Shown here: piece by piece, positions 54,518 to 64,000 of the stretch
Layout of the letters: every line of letters starts with the position of its first letter
Numbering within the stretch: the first letter of the stretch is position 1
Assembly (NCBI RefSeq): GCF_001010285.1
Contig: NZ_CP011104.1
Span: 5,022,001-5,086,000 of the forward strand
Length of the DNA: 64,000 nucleotides
DNA from: Photorhabdus thracensis
GTDB lineage: Bacteria; Pseudomonadota; Gammaproteobacteria; Enterobacterales; Enterobacteriaceae
Reading direction: 5' to 3'
Notes under the pieces: model-generated
What the model was told of the DNA's origin: nothing
Databases searched by the model: none
What the model saw: the letters and a program-made list of their open reading frames with translations, nothing else
Translations under genes and position numbers: made by a program

Positions 54518-55804
54518 ATGGCACGAATTGTCATTGCCGCGGTTGCAACACCCGGGCATGTCTATCCGATGTTAAAGGTAACTCAATCACTGATAACACA
54601 AGGACATCAAGTAACTGTCTTCACCGGCGCATTATTTCGCCAACAAGTAGAAGCTTTAAACGCAAAATTTATCCCTTTTGATGATCAGATAGACTTTGAT
54701 TACCGCCACTTAAAGCAACGTTTTCCTGACCGAGCTCACCTTCCACCAGGAAATCTGCAAATGGCACTAGCATTTAAAGATTTCTTCTGTAGTCCAATCC
54801 CATTCCTCGACCGCCAGCTACAACAAATCATCCATGAACAGCAAGCAGAATTACTTATAGCCGAGAACTGCTTTTACGGCATATTGCCACTGCTGCAAAA
54901 AGAAAAAGCTCATCGCCTTCCAGTGATCATCATTGGCATAACGCCTCTGGCTTACTCTTCAAAAGATTCAATTTTCTGGGGGCCACGTATCCCACCCGCA
55001 TTATTACCATCAGAATTGACACATGAACAACTCGTGGATGAGGAGACCCGACAACTAAAAACCGAAGTACAGGATAGCTTCAATGACGCATTAGCTCAGT
55101 CAGGATGCGCGACGTTAACCCGATTTTTCAACGATGAAGTCATTTTGGGCTCTGATCGCTTTTTGCAACTTTCAACCCTGGCATTTGAATACCCACGAGA
55201 AGGATTGCCTGATACAGTCCATTTTATTGGCCCACTCCCCAACCCCGCACCGACAACAGCACCACCTCAATTATGGGAAGAAGATGATCCACGACCATTG
55301 GTTATAGTCACTCAAGGTACCATGTCTAATACCGATCTAAACCAGTTAATTTTCCCCACATTACGTGCACTGGCTACATTACCAGTACGTGTATTAGCAA
55401 CCACCGGTGGTAGATCGGTAGAAATACGACAGGAGAACATACCTAACAACGCACGTATTGAAGAATTTATCTCATTTGAGCACTGGCTAGCAAAAGCTTC
55501 ATTGCTAATATCCAATGGGGGTTACGGAACCATTAATTACGCCCTCAACCACGGTACACCGGTGCTCATTGCCGATACAGGAGAAGGCAAACAGGAAACA
55601 GCGTTTCGCGTCGTATGGGCTGGATGTGGTATTAATCTGGATACAGCACAACCAACTGAATCTCAGCTTAAGCAAACAGTAGAGAACATGATGCGTACAA
55701 ACTTGTTTAAACAACGCGCACAAATCGTCCAAAAAGATTACGCAAGCCACGATGCGCTGGCAGAGATTTCTAAGCACGTAGAACAATTAATTCTTGAGCA
55801 ATAA
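54518..55804 (+). CDS. GT1-family glycosyltransferase, copy 2
   Basis: A 428-residue paralogue of the preceding gene, nearly collinear and identical at most positions by eye, with the same motifs (IVIAAVATPGHVYPML, FYGILPLLQ, VIVTQGTMSN, NGGYGTINYALNHGTPVLIADTGEGKQ). Differences cluster in the middle of the N-terminal domain (residues about 60-200) and a few loops, where acceptor specificity usually lies, suggesting divergence in substrate after duplication. AAAGGAG lies 7 bp before the ATG. A terminator follows. Confidence 0.88.
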   Translation: MARIVIAAVATPGHVYPMLKVTQSLITQGHQVTVFTGALFRQQVEALNAKFIPFDDQIDFDYRHLKQRFPDRAHLPPGNLQMALAFKDFFCSPIPFLDRQLQQIIHEQQAELLIAENCFYGILPLLQKEKAHRLPVIIIGITPLAYSSKDSIFWGPRIPPALLPSELTHEQLVDEETRQLKTEVQDSFNDALAQSGCATLTRFFNDEVILGSDRFLQLSTLAFEYPREGLPDTVHFIGPLPNPAPTTAPPQLWEEDDPRPLVIVTQGTMSNTDLNQLIFPTLRALATLPVRVLATTGGRSVEIRQENIPNNARIEEFISFEHWLAKASLLISNGGYGTINYALNHGTPVLIADTGEGKQETAFRVVWAGCGINLDTAQPTESQLKQTVENMMRTNLFKQRAQIVQKDYASHDALAEISKHVEQLILEQ

Positions 55805-55852
55805 AACCATTAATGCTTTGTTTCTCCTTTCCAATCCTCCGACTGACCGCAT

Positions 55853-55881
55853 CACACGCCTACCACTCCGGCAGGCGTGTG
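55853..55881 (+). terminator. Terminator after glycosyltransferase copy 2
   Basis: CACACGCCT pairs perfectly with AGGCGTGTG around ACCACTCCGGC-type loop bases and is followed by CTTTGTT, 49 bp after the stop. Confidence 0.75.
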
Positions 55882-56048
55882 CTTTGTTATGGAGTATTCA
55901 ATATGTTCAAATACAAAAGATTTGGCGGATATACAGCCTGAATCAATGTGCCAAGCGGATATATAATCAAGTGTCGTATACGCACGTTTGCTGGTGAAAG
56001 TGTCGTATTTTTGCTACTCTTATTGATAATATTTTCTGGAGATATCCC

Positions 56049-56444
56049 ATGACTATCAAGGCCCGAATTCAGGTACGCTTGAAACGATCAAAACGATATG
56101 TCTTCACCCGCAATGACTTTAAGGACATTGCCGGTTACGATCAGGTAGGAAGGGTACTACGCACTCTGGTCAAAGAAGGCCAACTGCTTAAAGTGGGATA
56201 TGGTATTTACACAAAAGCACGGAAAAACGCCATTACCGGGAAAATTATGCCTGCTTCGCCCGGAGGCTCTGATGCTGTCATTCTTGAAGCGCTGGAACGT
56301 TTAAAAGTGAGATACTGCCTGGATGGTGCTTCTGCTGCTTATACAAACGGTAAATCAACACAGGTTCCTGCTTATACTCAAATCAAAATCACACCTCGGT
56401 TTAAACGTGTGTTATCCGTAGGGAATAGTCGGTTAAATGGATGA
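56049..56444 (+). CDS. AbiEi-like antitoxin (DUF6088 type)
   Basis: Probable antitoxin and transcriptional regulator of an AbiE-type (type IV) toxin-antitoxin pair. The 131-residue protein begins with a winged-helix-like segment (FTRNDFKDIAGYDQVGRVLRTLVKEGQLLKVGYGIYTKA) typical of AbiEi N-termini. Its last codons overlap the start of the toxin gene (56437), so the pair is translationally coupled. AbiE systems act in phage defence by abortive infection or in plasmid maintenance. The frame is intact, unlike the toxin frame. Assignment rests on the segment and on its partner. Confidence 0.8.
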   Translation: MTIKARIQVRLKRSKRYVFTRNDFKDIAGYDQVGRVLRTLVKEGQLLKVGYGIYTKARKNAITGKIMPASPGGSDAVILEALERLKVRYCLDGASAAYTNGKSTQVPAYTQIKITPRFKRVLSVGNSRLNG

Positions 56445-57401
56445 TTTACCTGGTTTATTTGCGGATGTTGCCGATGCGCTAGGTATCGGATCAGTTTCTA
56501 TTGTGGAAAAAGATTACTACGTCGTTGAACTGCTTCGTCTTCTCCAGCCTTTAGTGTTTGATACTCATAAGCTGGTGTTTGCTGGCGGGACAGCCCTGGC
56601 AAAAGCCGGGATTACACTCAATCGGATGTCTGAAGATGTGGATATCAAACTGGTTCCACACAACCTAACTTCTTAGCAGATACCCATTATTCGCGGACAC
56701 AACGCAAAAATATCAGAAAGGCTATTCTCCAGACGATATCAGAGGCCATTACAACATCTGGTCTTTTTGGGTTTGACGATAGCAATCCAAAGATTACACG
56801 GGATGAATACCGCTACAATGATATTCCGATTCTCTATCCCCAGCACGTTGTACAGGCTCCTTGTTTGAAGCCATTTATCAAACTGGAGTTGATGGAGTCT
56901 GATCTTCTGGAAACAGCGGAACAACGTGATATCCGCTCATTTGTCGCGGAACTGACAGATAAAGGGCGAGTAGTTGCAGGGTTTCCTTGCGTGACAATTA
57001 TCAGCACACAGGCCGAAAAATTGGTAGCTATGTTGAGGCGGACTGCCGCATTTATGCGTAATATCGACAGAAAAGATGACGAATCACTAGTGCGCCATCT
57101 GCATGATAACTACTGTATTGTGAATGCGCAGAGAACGAATATCCACCAGCTTGCCCATTTTGTACAACAGGCCATTGAACAAGATATTCAGCGTTATGGC
57201 CGCCAGTATCCCCAGTTTCAGATTTCACCTGTTGATGAAATCAGGACTGGGCTGGAGGAACTGGAAAATAACCCCGTATACCAGCAACGCTACCAGCAAT
57301 TCGTGATACCGATGGTCTTTGAAAATAACAGAGTCTCTTGGGCAGAAGCTTATGATTGTTTTCGGCAAACGGCTTTATCTGTCCTGGACGTACTACATTA
57401 A
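56437..57401 (+). pseudogene. AbiEii-like nucleotidyltransferase toxin, frameshifted
   Basis: Two frames together make a COG2253/AbiEii protein of about 320 residues. The first (56437-56676) contains the nucleotidyltransferase motif FAGGTALAKAG...RMSEDVDIKL and stops after VPHNLTS. The second resumes as NFLADTHYSRTQRKNIRKAI near 56667 and runs to 57401 (PCLKPFIKLELMESDLLETAEQRDIRSF..., AHFVQQAIEQDIQRYG). The offset equals loss of one base (or gain of two) around 56655-56670. A full toxin is therefore not made unless frameshifting occurs, while the antitoxin remains intact. Confidence 0.82.
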
Positions 57402-57864
57402 CTACCTAACCAATAACTTCTTACACTACTTACTCAATTCTGTTGAAGAATAGAAGACAGAAGAGAGTCAGAAAAGGGAACAGCTGATACATACTCCAAG
57501 GAGTGGAGGAAATTAACTTAAAGCGCTTCTTTATTTCCCAAGCCGGCCATATCCCCTACTCCACTCTATTATCATTGTTCTGAAACAATGGAAAATATTG
57601 CAATGGGTGATCTGTAACTATTACATATCATGGGTAGGTTTCCACTGTAATAGTGAACCGATCATTTTAAAACAGCGAGAACAACAAGGAATAAAAGTGC
57701 TTTACAGATATCCGGTAGGAAGGTGTAAATATGGTAAAATTTCCTCAGATGATAAAGAACCACTTTCTCAATTAACAATGGTAATTATACTCTGGTTTAT
57801 CGTTGTATTCCAAAAAGTGGTTTTACTTCCAAGAATCGCAGAGCAAATAGATCTTAAACTCAAA
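57402..57864. other. Gap between the AbiE locus and zapC
   Basis: 463 bp without a recognised gene. A 124-codon plus-strand frame (57598-57972) overlaps the 3' end of zapC on the other strand and has no family resemblance. Nothing else of note was seen. Confidence 0.4.
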
Positions 57865-58410
57865 TCAAACCGCAGTGCCATAAATTGGCATACGGACAGG
57901 TTCCACAAATGGCATCAATCGATCATTCATAATTTTGATTGGATCGCAAAAGCTCATTACGCGATCAGATAACGTTAATTTCGGTTGAGCCAGCAAACAA
58001 AGACTCGCACTATCTCCAGCCTCCGCCACCAGAAATATAGCCTCTGTTCTGCAATCCTGAAGCCGTACCTGAATTAACTCTCCTTGTACAGGCTTTTCTA
58101 TCATAGCAAACCGGGAAAAATACCAGCTTCTTGGCATTTGCGGCTTTATAAAGCGAAAAGCAACTAACGCATTAAGAATTAATTCGGCCCTGAATTCATC
58201 TGAAATATTAATCCGGCGTGTCTGTTCTTCAAAACAATAATAAAGCGCCGCATCTTCTACAGAAAATGAAGTCTCTCCCATTGCATAAGGTGTCAGCATC
58301 TTTGCAGGAAAACAGGAACGAAAAACCATACCCTTAGACAGATCGAGCATTACGCGGTCATGGTCAGTATCAAAATACCAGCGCCATTGGTCATCAGGTT
58401 TAAGTTTCAT
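57865..58410 (-). CDS. zapC: Cell division protein ZapC
   Basis: Binds FtsZ and promotes bundling at the Z ring. The 181-residue protein matches Escherichia coli ZapC along its length: KPDDQWRWYFDTDHDRVMLDLSKGMVFRSCFPAKMLTP at the N-terminus, NALVAFRFIKPQMPRSWYFS in the middle and ASLCLLAQPKLTLSDRVMSFCDPIKIMNDRLMPFV near the end. It lies downstream of pyrD on the same strand, as in Escherichia coli, with a 203-bp gap. Confidence 0.92.
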   Translation of the reverse strand: MKLKPDDQWRWYFDTDHDRVMLDLSKGMVFRSCFPAKMLTPYAMGETSFSVEDAALYYCFEEQTRRINISDEFRAELILNALVAFRFIKPQMPRSWYFSRFAMIEKPVQGELIQVRLQDCRTEAIFLVAEAGDSASLCLLAQPKLTLSDRVMSFCDPIKIMNDRLMPFVEPVRMPIYGTAV

Positions 58411-58613
58411 GGGTCATCCTTATTATGCAAAAAAACTGACATCGCTAAATAGATGCACTAAACAGATTGTAAATAACTTGTCCGCTATTCAGTGAAATAA
58501 GCCTTGCCATATAGTTCGATATATGAAGGACTGATAAAAATTTAGACGATCAGAGCGAATATAGACGAGTTGGGGGCAAAAATAAACCCCCAATGATAAA
58601 TTAACAACAAAAT

Positions 58614-59624
58614 TTAGATATGATTGACGATATCTTTGACTAATTTTGGACCATGATAGATAAATCCGGAGAAAATCTGTATTAAAGAGGCCCCTGCGGC
58701 TATTTTTTCTCTGGCCGCAGTCAGTGAATCTATTCCTCCAACACCGATAATAGGAATTTCACCTCTTAGCTCTTGAGAGAGCTGGCGAATAACGTCTGTA
58801 CTACGTAACTGAATCGGTCGGCCACTTAATCCACCAGCTTGTTGGCAATAGTTAAGACCCTCAACTAATTTCCTGTCTAATGTTGTATTAGTCGCAATAG
58901 CACCATCGATATTATGACGAATTAAACTATCTGCAATTTGGATCAACTCTTCTTCAGAAAGATCTGGTGCAATTTTTACCGCAACAGGAACATATTTTTG
59001 ATATTTTTGCTGAAGCTCACCCTGCTTACCTTTAATCGCAGACAATAAATCATCCAGCGCTTCGCCATATTGCAGTGTTCTTAAACCAGGAGTGTTTGGT
59101 GAAGAAATATTAATCGCAATATAGCCGGCATAAGGATAAATTTTCTCCATGCAGATTAAATAATCATCTTTCCCATGCTCTACAGGCGTATCTTTATTTT
59201 TACCAATATTGATCCCAATAACTCCACCATATTTTGCCTTTTTGACATTTTCCACCAGGTTATCGACACCAAGATTATTGAAGCCCATACGGTTAATTAT
59301 CCCTTCAGCTTCAACAATACGGAATAATCTGGGTTTATCGTTTCCTGCCTGAGCTCGTGGGGTTACAGTACCAATTTCAATAAAACCAAATCCCATTGCA
59401 CCAAATGCATCAATACAATCGCCATCTTTATCAAGACCTGCGGCCAGACCAAGGGGATTTTTAAATGACAGGCCCATACACGTAACGGGTTTTGTAGCAA
59501 CTGATTGATGGATAAGAAATTCGAAAGGACTACCGCTAATGCGCTTGAGCTGGCGGAAAGTTAACTCGTGCGCCCGTTCCGGATCAAGCTGGAACAACGC
59601 CTTCCTGATGAGAGAGTAATACAT
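58614..59624 (-). CDS. pyrD: Dihydroorotate dehydrogenase (quinone), class 2
   Basis: Membrane-associated FMN enzyme that oxidises dihydroorotate to orotate, passing electrons to quinone. The 336 residues match the enterobacterial length. N-terminal [28 protein letters not shown] is the membrane-binding extension; [46 protein letters not shown] binds FMN; the class 2 catalytic Ser is in [48 protein letters not shown] binds the FMN phosphate. Start at the ATG at 59624 after AGGAG. Confidence 0.97.
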   Translation of the reverse strand: MYYSLIRKALFQLDPERAHELTFRQLKRISGSPFEFLIHQSVATKPVTCMGLSFKNPLGLAAGLDKDGDCIDAFGAMGFGFIEIGTVTPRAQAGNDKPRLFRIVEAEGIINRMGFNNLGVDNLVENVKKAKYGGVIGINIGKNKDTPVEHGKDDYLICMEKIYPYAGYIAINISSPNTPGLRTLQYGEALDDLLSAIKGKQGELQQKYQKYVPVAVKIAPDLSEEELIQIADSLIRHNIDGAIATNTTLDRKLVEGLNYCQQAGGLSGRPIQLRSTDVIRQLSQELRGEIPIIGVGGIDSLTAAREKIAAGASLIQIFSGFIYHGPKLVKDIVNHI

Positions 59625-59794
59625 GCGATCTCCTGAGATCAAGATAACAGGGAGTGACTGCCGTAAATTAAGCGCCGGGCATCTTAATAAGATCTGATCC
59701 GAAAGTAAACGATGGCAAGAATAAATTTATTATCCTGGATAACAAGTCAAAAAAAATATCGGGCTAAAATAACCATTAGCCCGATAAATAGCTA

Positions 59795-62407
59795 TCAGCT
59801 TTCTAACGCCTTAGTGATTTTCTCAAACAGATCACCAGACAGGTTTTCCAATCCTTTCAATTGCTCCAGCGCATTACACATCATGCTTTGGCGTTTTTCG
59901 TCATAACGTTTCAGACGAATCAACGGTTCAATCAAACGGGAAGCAACCTGTGGGTTACGGCTGTTAAGATCAGTCAAAATTTCCAACAGGAACTGATAAC
60001 CACTGCCATCTTCAGCATGGAATGCCATCGGGTTGTTAACAAATGCACCAACCAGAGCACGCACTCTGTTTGGGTTACTCATGCTAAATGAACGATGATT
60101 CAATAGATTACGCACATTAGTGAGAACATCTGCCGCCGGACTACTTGCTTGTAAGCTAAACCATTTATCCATAACCAAGCCATCCTGATGCCATCTCTCA
60201 TCAAATTCCACCATCAGTTGATCACAGCAAGGCAGTTCCGCTATCACCGCGCCAGATAACGCCGCCAATGCATCAGTCATATTGTCAGATTGATGATATT
60301 GATTTGATATCAGTTTATCGGCCTGCTCCTGAGAGCCAAAGGCCAGATAATATAAACAGATATTACGTAGAGAACGTTTGGCAATATCCTGATGATCGAC
60401 GCGGTATGCACCTATATTGATAGAGTTATAAACCACAGCAAACTCATCCGCCATTTCCTGCGCCAAAGTACAGGTGATTGCATTTAGAACTTCATGAATC
60501 GCCTTCGGATCGATAATCGTAAATAATTCCGCCATCTCACCTTCTGACGGCAAAGTCAGAATATGAGCAGCCAGAGCCGAATCAATATTACTATCCAGCA
60601 ACACCGCGCGGAAAGCATCGACCACATGCATTGGCAATTCGATCGGCTGCTTCTGCTGGTAACGGATAACATTCAGTTTGATATGGTTTGCCATCAGCGA
60701 CTGAGCCGCATCCCAGCGGGAAAACGCATTACGGGCATGTTTCATCAAAAATGCCAATTGCTGATCGCTGAATGGGTAATCCAATTTCACTGGTGCCGAG
60801 AATTCCCGTAATAAAGAAGGAACCGGCAATGACGGCACATCATCAAATACAAATGTCTGCTCTGCGTTGGTTACATTCAGCACATGGTGAACCGGCTGAC
60901 CATCATAACGCAGTGGGATCACATGGCCTTTGCTGTCATAAAGCTCAATATCCAGTGGAATATGCAGAGGTTGTTTCTCTTTTTGATCGGCGGTAGGAGG
61001 GGTCATCTGGCTGACATGCAACTTATACTGCCGCTTTTGCGCATTATATTCATCACGAACGGTCAGCACCGGTGTACCAGACTGGCTATACCAGCGACGG
61101 AAAAGAGACAGATCGACATTTGATGCATCTTCCATTGCCTGAACAAAATCATCACATGTTGCAGCACTGCCATCATGACGATGAACATAAAGCTGCATCC
61201 CTGCCTGGAATTGCTCTTCACCCAGCAGGGTATGAATCATACGGATAACTTCCGCGCCCTTCTCATACACAGTCACTGTATAGAAGTTATTCATCTCAAT
61301 CACTTTATCAGGGCGAATTGGATGCGCCATTGGGCTGGCATCTTCAGCAAACTGGGCTGCACGCATAACGCGCACGTTATTGATACGATTAACAGAACGG
61401 GAGCCAAGATCAGAGCTAAATTCCTGATCGCGGAATACCGTCAATCCCTCTTTCAGACTAAGCTGAAACCAATCGCGACAAGTGATACGGTTACCGGTCC
61501 AATTATGGAAATATTCATGGCCGATCACGGCTTCTATACCAAGGTAATCTTTATCCGTCGCCGTTTCAGATTTTGCCAGCACATATTTGGAGTTAAAAAC
61601 GTTCAGGCCCTTATTCTCCATTGCGCCCATGTTGAAGAAATCCACCGCGACAATCATATAAATATCAAGGTCATACTCAAGACCAAAACGGGTTTCATCC
61701 CATTTCATGGCATTTTTCAGGGAAGTCATTGCCCAATCAGCCCGGTCGAGATTACCACGGTCAACAAACAGCTCCAGTGCAACTTCACGGCCACTACGGG
61801 TGGTAAAAGTATCGCGTAAAACATCGAAATCACCTGCAACTAGCGCGAACAGATAACTGGGTTTTGGGAATGGATCCTGCCATTTCACCCAATGACGCCC
61901 ATCATCCGTTTCCCCTTGTTCAACCCGGTTACCATTTGAAAGCAGATACGGATATTTGGCTTTATCAGCTGTAATGCGAGTTGTAAAACGAGCCAGTACA
62001 TCGGGACGATCAAAATAGTAGGTAATGTGGCGAAAACCCTCGGCTTCACACTGGGTACAAAGTGCATCGCCAGAGACATACAAACCTTCCAGAGCGGTGT
62101 TTTTCGCTGGGTGGATCTCATTAACAATTTTCAAAGTGAACTGAGCCGGCAATTGCTCAATGACCAGAGTTTCATCCTGTTCACGGTAATGTTCCCACGG
62201 TTGGCCATCCACATGAAGACTTTTCAATGTCAAGTCTTCACCATTCAGCACCAACGGCGTTATTTCATGACTCAGACGTTTTATCTGGCTAATGGCGGTG
62301 ACTTCTGTGCTATCAGCATCAAGATTAAAATCAAGTTCAATATCAGAAATCGTATAGTCCGGAGCGCGATAATCCCGGCGGTATTTAGCTTGTCGCTGTT
62401 GTGTCAT
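59795..62407 (-). CDS. pepN: Aminopeptidase N
   Basis: Major cytosolic zinc aminopeptidase (M1 family), releasing N-terminal residues from peptides. The 870 residues equal the Escherichia coli enzyme. The M1 exopeptidase motif is in FFNMGAMENKGLNVFNSKYV (about 260) and the zinc site in AVIGHEYFHNWTGNRITC (HExxH near 297, second Glu in LKEGLTVFRDQEF). The C-terminal helical domain (TVFDVPS-region onward) is complete. Divergent from pncB, with a 349-bp gap. Confidence 0.97.
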   Translation of the reverse strand: MTQQRQAKYRRDYRAPDYTISDIELDFNLDADSTEVTAISQIKRLSHEITPLVLNGEDLTLKSLHVDGQPWEHYREQDETLVIEQLPAQFTLKIVNEIHPAKNTALEGLYVSGDALCTQCEAEGFRHITYYFDRPDVLARFTTRITADKAKYPYLLSNGNRVEQGETDDGRHWVKWQDPFPKPSYLFALVAGDFDVLRDTFTTRSGREVALELFVDRGNLDRADWAMTSLKNAMKWDETRFGLEYDLDIYMIVAVDFFNMGAMENKGLNVFNSKYVLAKSETATDKDYLGIEAVIGHEYFHNWTGNRITCRDWFQLSLKEGLTVFRDQEFSSDLGSRSVNRINNVRVMRAAQFAEDASPMAHPIRPDKVIEMNNFYTVTVYEKGAEVIRMIHTLLGEEQFQAGMQLYVHRHDGSAATCDDFVQAMEDASNVDLSLFRRWYSQSGTPVLTVRDEYNAQKRQYKLHVSQMTPPTADQKEKQPLHIPLDIELYDSKGHVIPLRYDGQPVHHVLNVTNAEQTFVFDDVPSLPVPSLLREFSAPVKLDYPFSDQQLAFLMKHARNAFSRWDAAQSLMANHIKLNVIRYQQKQPIELPMHVVDAFRAVLLDSNIDSALAAHILTLPSEGEMAELFTIIDPKAIHEVLNAITCTLAQEMADEFAVVYNSINIGAYRVDHQDIAKRSLRNICLYYLAFGSQEQADKLISNQYHQSDNMTDALAALSGAVIAELPCCDQLMVEFDERWHQDGLVMDKWFSLQASSPAADVLTNVRNLLNHRSFSMSNPNRVRALVGAFVNNPMAFHAEDGSGYQFLLEILTDLNSRNPQVASRLIEPLIRLKRYDEKRQSMMCNALEQLKGLENLSGDLFEKITKALES

Positions 62408-62756
62408 AAGAAACCTTTTTGTCGTTTCGTACTTATGGAATTAATTCAATACCAAATCTTACGCTGCCACAGAAAGAGGTTAAAGTTCAAGAGTGAAGTA
62501 ACGCACCTTCTGGCATTAAACATGCATTAAGAACACGTATGATGTTATGTAAAGAATAGTTTGCTAATTTGGTGCTTGTTATCACTTAATGATCAAATAA
62601 CATGATAACATTTAACCAAAGACCTTTTTAATTTCGATCTTCATGGTGAATGATATGATGTTATGTGACTTCAATAACAAAATAATCCCGGTATACTCTT
62701 CCAACTTTATCGATTTAGCTGACACGAATAGGCTCCGTGAGGATGCATAACGCGCT
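62408..62756. promoter_or_regulatory. pepN-pncB divergent promoter region
   Basis: Contains a 13-bp direct repeat TATGATGTTATGT at 62538-62550 and 62654-62666, 116 bp apart, and between them an inverted repeat TGTTATC...GATAACA (about 62577-62607). These may be regulator sites for pncB (NAD-responsive control by NadR is known in enterobacteria), but they do not match the NadR box exactly. Confidence 0.45.
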
Positions 62757-63971
62757 ATGACCCTAGACGCTACCCCGATTATTAAATCACTGCTTGATAC
62801 TGACGCTTATAAACTTCATATGCAACAAGCAGTGTACCACCACTACAGCCACATGCCTGTCGTTGCAGAGTTTCGCTGCCGCGGTGATGAACTGCTGGGT
62901 GAATATGCCAAAGAATTACGCCATCAGGTTAATATGATGGCTGATCTGGCATTAACCGATGCTGAGTTTAATTATCTTTCCAGCCTGCCTTTTTTCAAGG
63001 CTGATTATCTGGACTGGTTTAAAACCTTTCGTTTCAATCCACAGCAAGTCAATATTTCTGTAACCGATAGTGGTCAGTTAGCTATCCGTATTTCAGGATT
63101 ATGGCATGAAGTCATTATGTGGGAAGTACCATTATTGGCGCTGCTCAGTGAGCTGGTTCACCGTTATCACCCACTGGATAACGCGGCTGAAAATGCAGTC
63201 AACCAGCTTCGCAAATTAATTAAACTGTTCTATCAAGACGCGGAAAATGAAGGAATCGATCTCTCCGGTTTCAAACTGATGGATTTCGGCACACGCCGCC
63301 GTTTCTCACACAGTGTTCAACATGCCATTGTCAGTGAACTACAACAGAATTTCCCTTACCTGATTGGCACCAGCAACTATCAACTTGCACAACAACTTGG
63401 GATCTCCCCTGTTGGTACGCAGGCGCATGAATGGTTTCAAGCTCACCAGCAAATCAGCCCGGAACTGGCAAGCAGCCAACGGGAGGCATTACAAAGTTGG
63501 TTAAATGAATATCCTAACCAATTAGGTATCGCCCTGACTGACTGCATCACAATGGATGCTTTCCTGCGGGACTTTGATGCCCAGTTTGCCAACAGATACC
63601 AGGGCTTACGCCATGATTCAGGCGATCCGATTGAATGGGGTGAAAAAGCGATCGCCCACTATCAAAAACTGGGCATCGATCCGCTGACGAAGACCCTGGT
63701 ATTTTCTGACAGCCTGGATTTCCAGAAAGCGCTGGCGCTTTATCGCCATTTCCACAACAGAATAAACCTGATTTTCGGTATCGGCACACGGCTGACCTGC
63801 AACATTCCAGGCGTTAAGCCACTGAACATCGTTATCAAACTTGTCGAATGTAATGGCAAACCGGTAGCAAAACTGTCAGACAGCCCCGGCAAAACCATTT
63901 GTGAAGATAATGAGTTTGTTAACCGGCTACGTGCCGCTTTTGATATACCGCAGGTCAAGCAAGCTTGTTAA
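62757..63971 (+). CDS. pncB: Nicotinate phosphoribosyltransferase
   Basis: Joins nicotinate and PRPP, with ATP hydrolysis, to nicotinate mononucleotide in the NAD salvage pathway. The 404-residue protein matches enterobacterial Pnc[24 protein letters not shown] at the N-terminus, [21 protein letters not shown] and [30 protein letters not shown] (containing the phosphorylated His), and [20 protein letters not shown] with [11 protein letters not shown] in the phosphoribosyl site. The complete gene ends 29 bp before the window end. Confidence 0.96.
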   Translation: MTLDATPIIKSLLDTDAYKLHMQQAVYHHYSHMPVVAEFRCRGDELLGEYAKELRHQVNMMADLALTDAEFNYLSSLPFFKADYLDWFKTFRFNPQQVNISVTDSGQLAIRISGLWHEVIMWEVPLLALLSELVHRYHPLDNAAENAVNQLRKLIKLFYQDAENEGIDLSGFKLMDFGTRRRFSHSVQHAIVSELQQNFPYLIGTSNYQLAQQLGISPVGTQAHEWFQAHQQISPELASSQREALQSWLNEYPNQLGIALTDCITMDAFLRDFDAQFANRYQGLRHDSGDPIEWGEKAIAHYQKLGIDPLTKTLVFSDSLDFQKALALYRHFHNRINLIFGIGTRLTCNIPGVKPLNIVIKLVECNGKPVAKLSDSPGKTICEDNEFVNRLRAAFDIPQVKQAC

Positions 63972-64000
63972 CACAATTTTGTTTAAAACACGACTGTGCC

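Noticed and set aside
57598-57972. A 124-residue plus-strand frame before zapC
   Set aside because: It overlaps the conserved 3' end of zapC on the other strand and shows no family resemblance.

Overview
The window comes from a gammaproteobacterium of the Morganellaceae, most likely Photorhabdus (Xenorhabdus is the alternative). The backbone order ompA-sulA-sxy-yccS-helD-yccU-hspQ-acyP-tusE-serT, and matP-lonH-fabA-rmf-pqiCBA-uup-rlmL followed by zapC-pyrD-pepN-pncB, is the enterobacterial core order with the usual protein lengths. That backbone is cut by mobile elements and by a CRISPR-Cas region. The genus call is inference from gene order and element content, because no search could be run.

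Region 1 (1-9.8 kb) is a myo-inositol catabolic cluster, all on the plus strand: iolD (5' end outside the window), iolG, a sodium:solute symporter, a second Gfo/Idh dehydrogenase, iolC (kinase fused to a DUF2090 domain), iolE and iolB. Three perfect inverted repeats of the form GAAAT-N4-ATTTC lie in its intergenic regions and look like operators of one shared repressor.

Region 2 (9.8-28.1 kb) is a type I-F CRISPR-Cas system, read on the minus strand: cas1, the cas2-cas3 fusion, then a 5.4-kb interruption, then cas8f-cas5f-cas7f-cas6f and a 15-repeat array. The interruption holds a decayed mini-array on the opposite strand, two ISAs1-family insertion sequences with clean target duplications, a decayed antitoxin gene and a 1.6-kb stretch unusually rich in TTAA. 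A second array of 26 repeats with a slightly different repeat lies beyond serT-tusE-acyP-hspQ. A third locus upstream of cas1 is reduced to one degenerate repeat with a full leader. All three leaders carry a perfect IHF consensus at almost the same distance from the first repeat. One spacer of array 1 contains 18 nt of CRISPR repeat.

Region 3 (28.1-36 kb) is the scarred backbone next to array 2. An IS200/IS605 element (decayed tnpA, frameshifted tnpB) has removed most of yccU, and a tnpB-only element splits yccS; helD is intact between them.

Region 4 (36-52.8 kb) is core genome: sxy, LexA-controlled sulA, ompA, an IS4-family transposase, matP, lonH, fabA with FabR and FadR-type sites, rmf, the pqiABC lipid-transport operon, uup and rlmL. 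Between fabA and rmf lies a short accessory stretch with a secreted four-cysteine protein and the remnant of another exported protein.

Region 5 (52.9-57.4 kb) is accessory: two tandem, recently duplicated GT1-type glycosyltransferases and an AbiE-type toxin-antitoxin locus whose toxin gene is frameshifted. Region 6 (57.8-64 kb) returns to core genes: zapC, pyrD, pepN and divergent pncB.

No wholly new system is demonstrated. The most unusual material is the internal architecture of the CRISPR region (dispersed leaders, opposite-strand relic array, chimeric spacer, common distal hairpins) and the TTAA-rich stretch.
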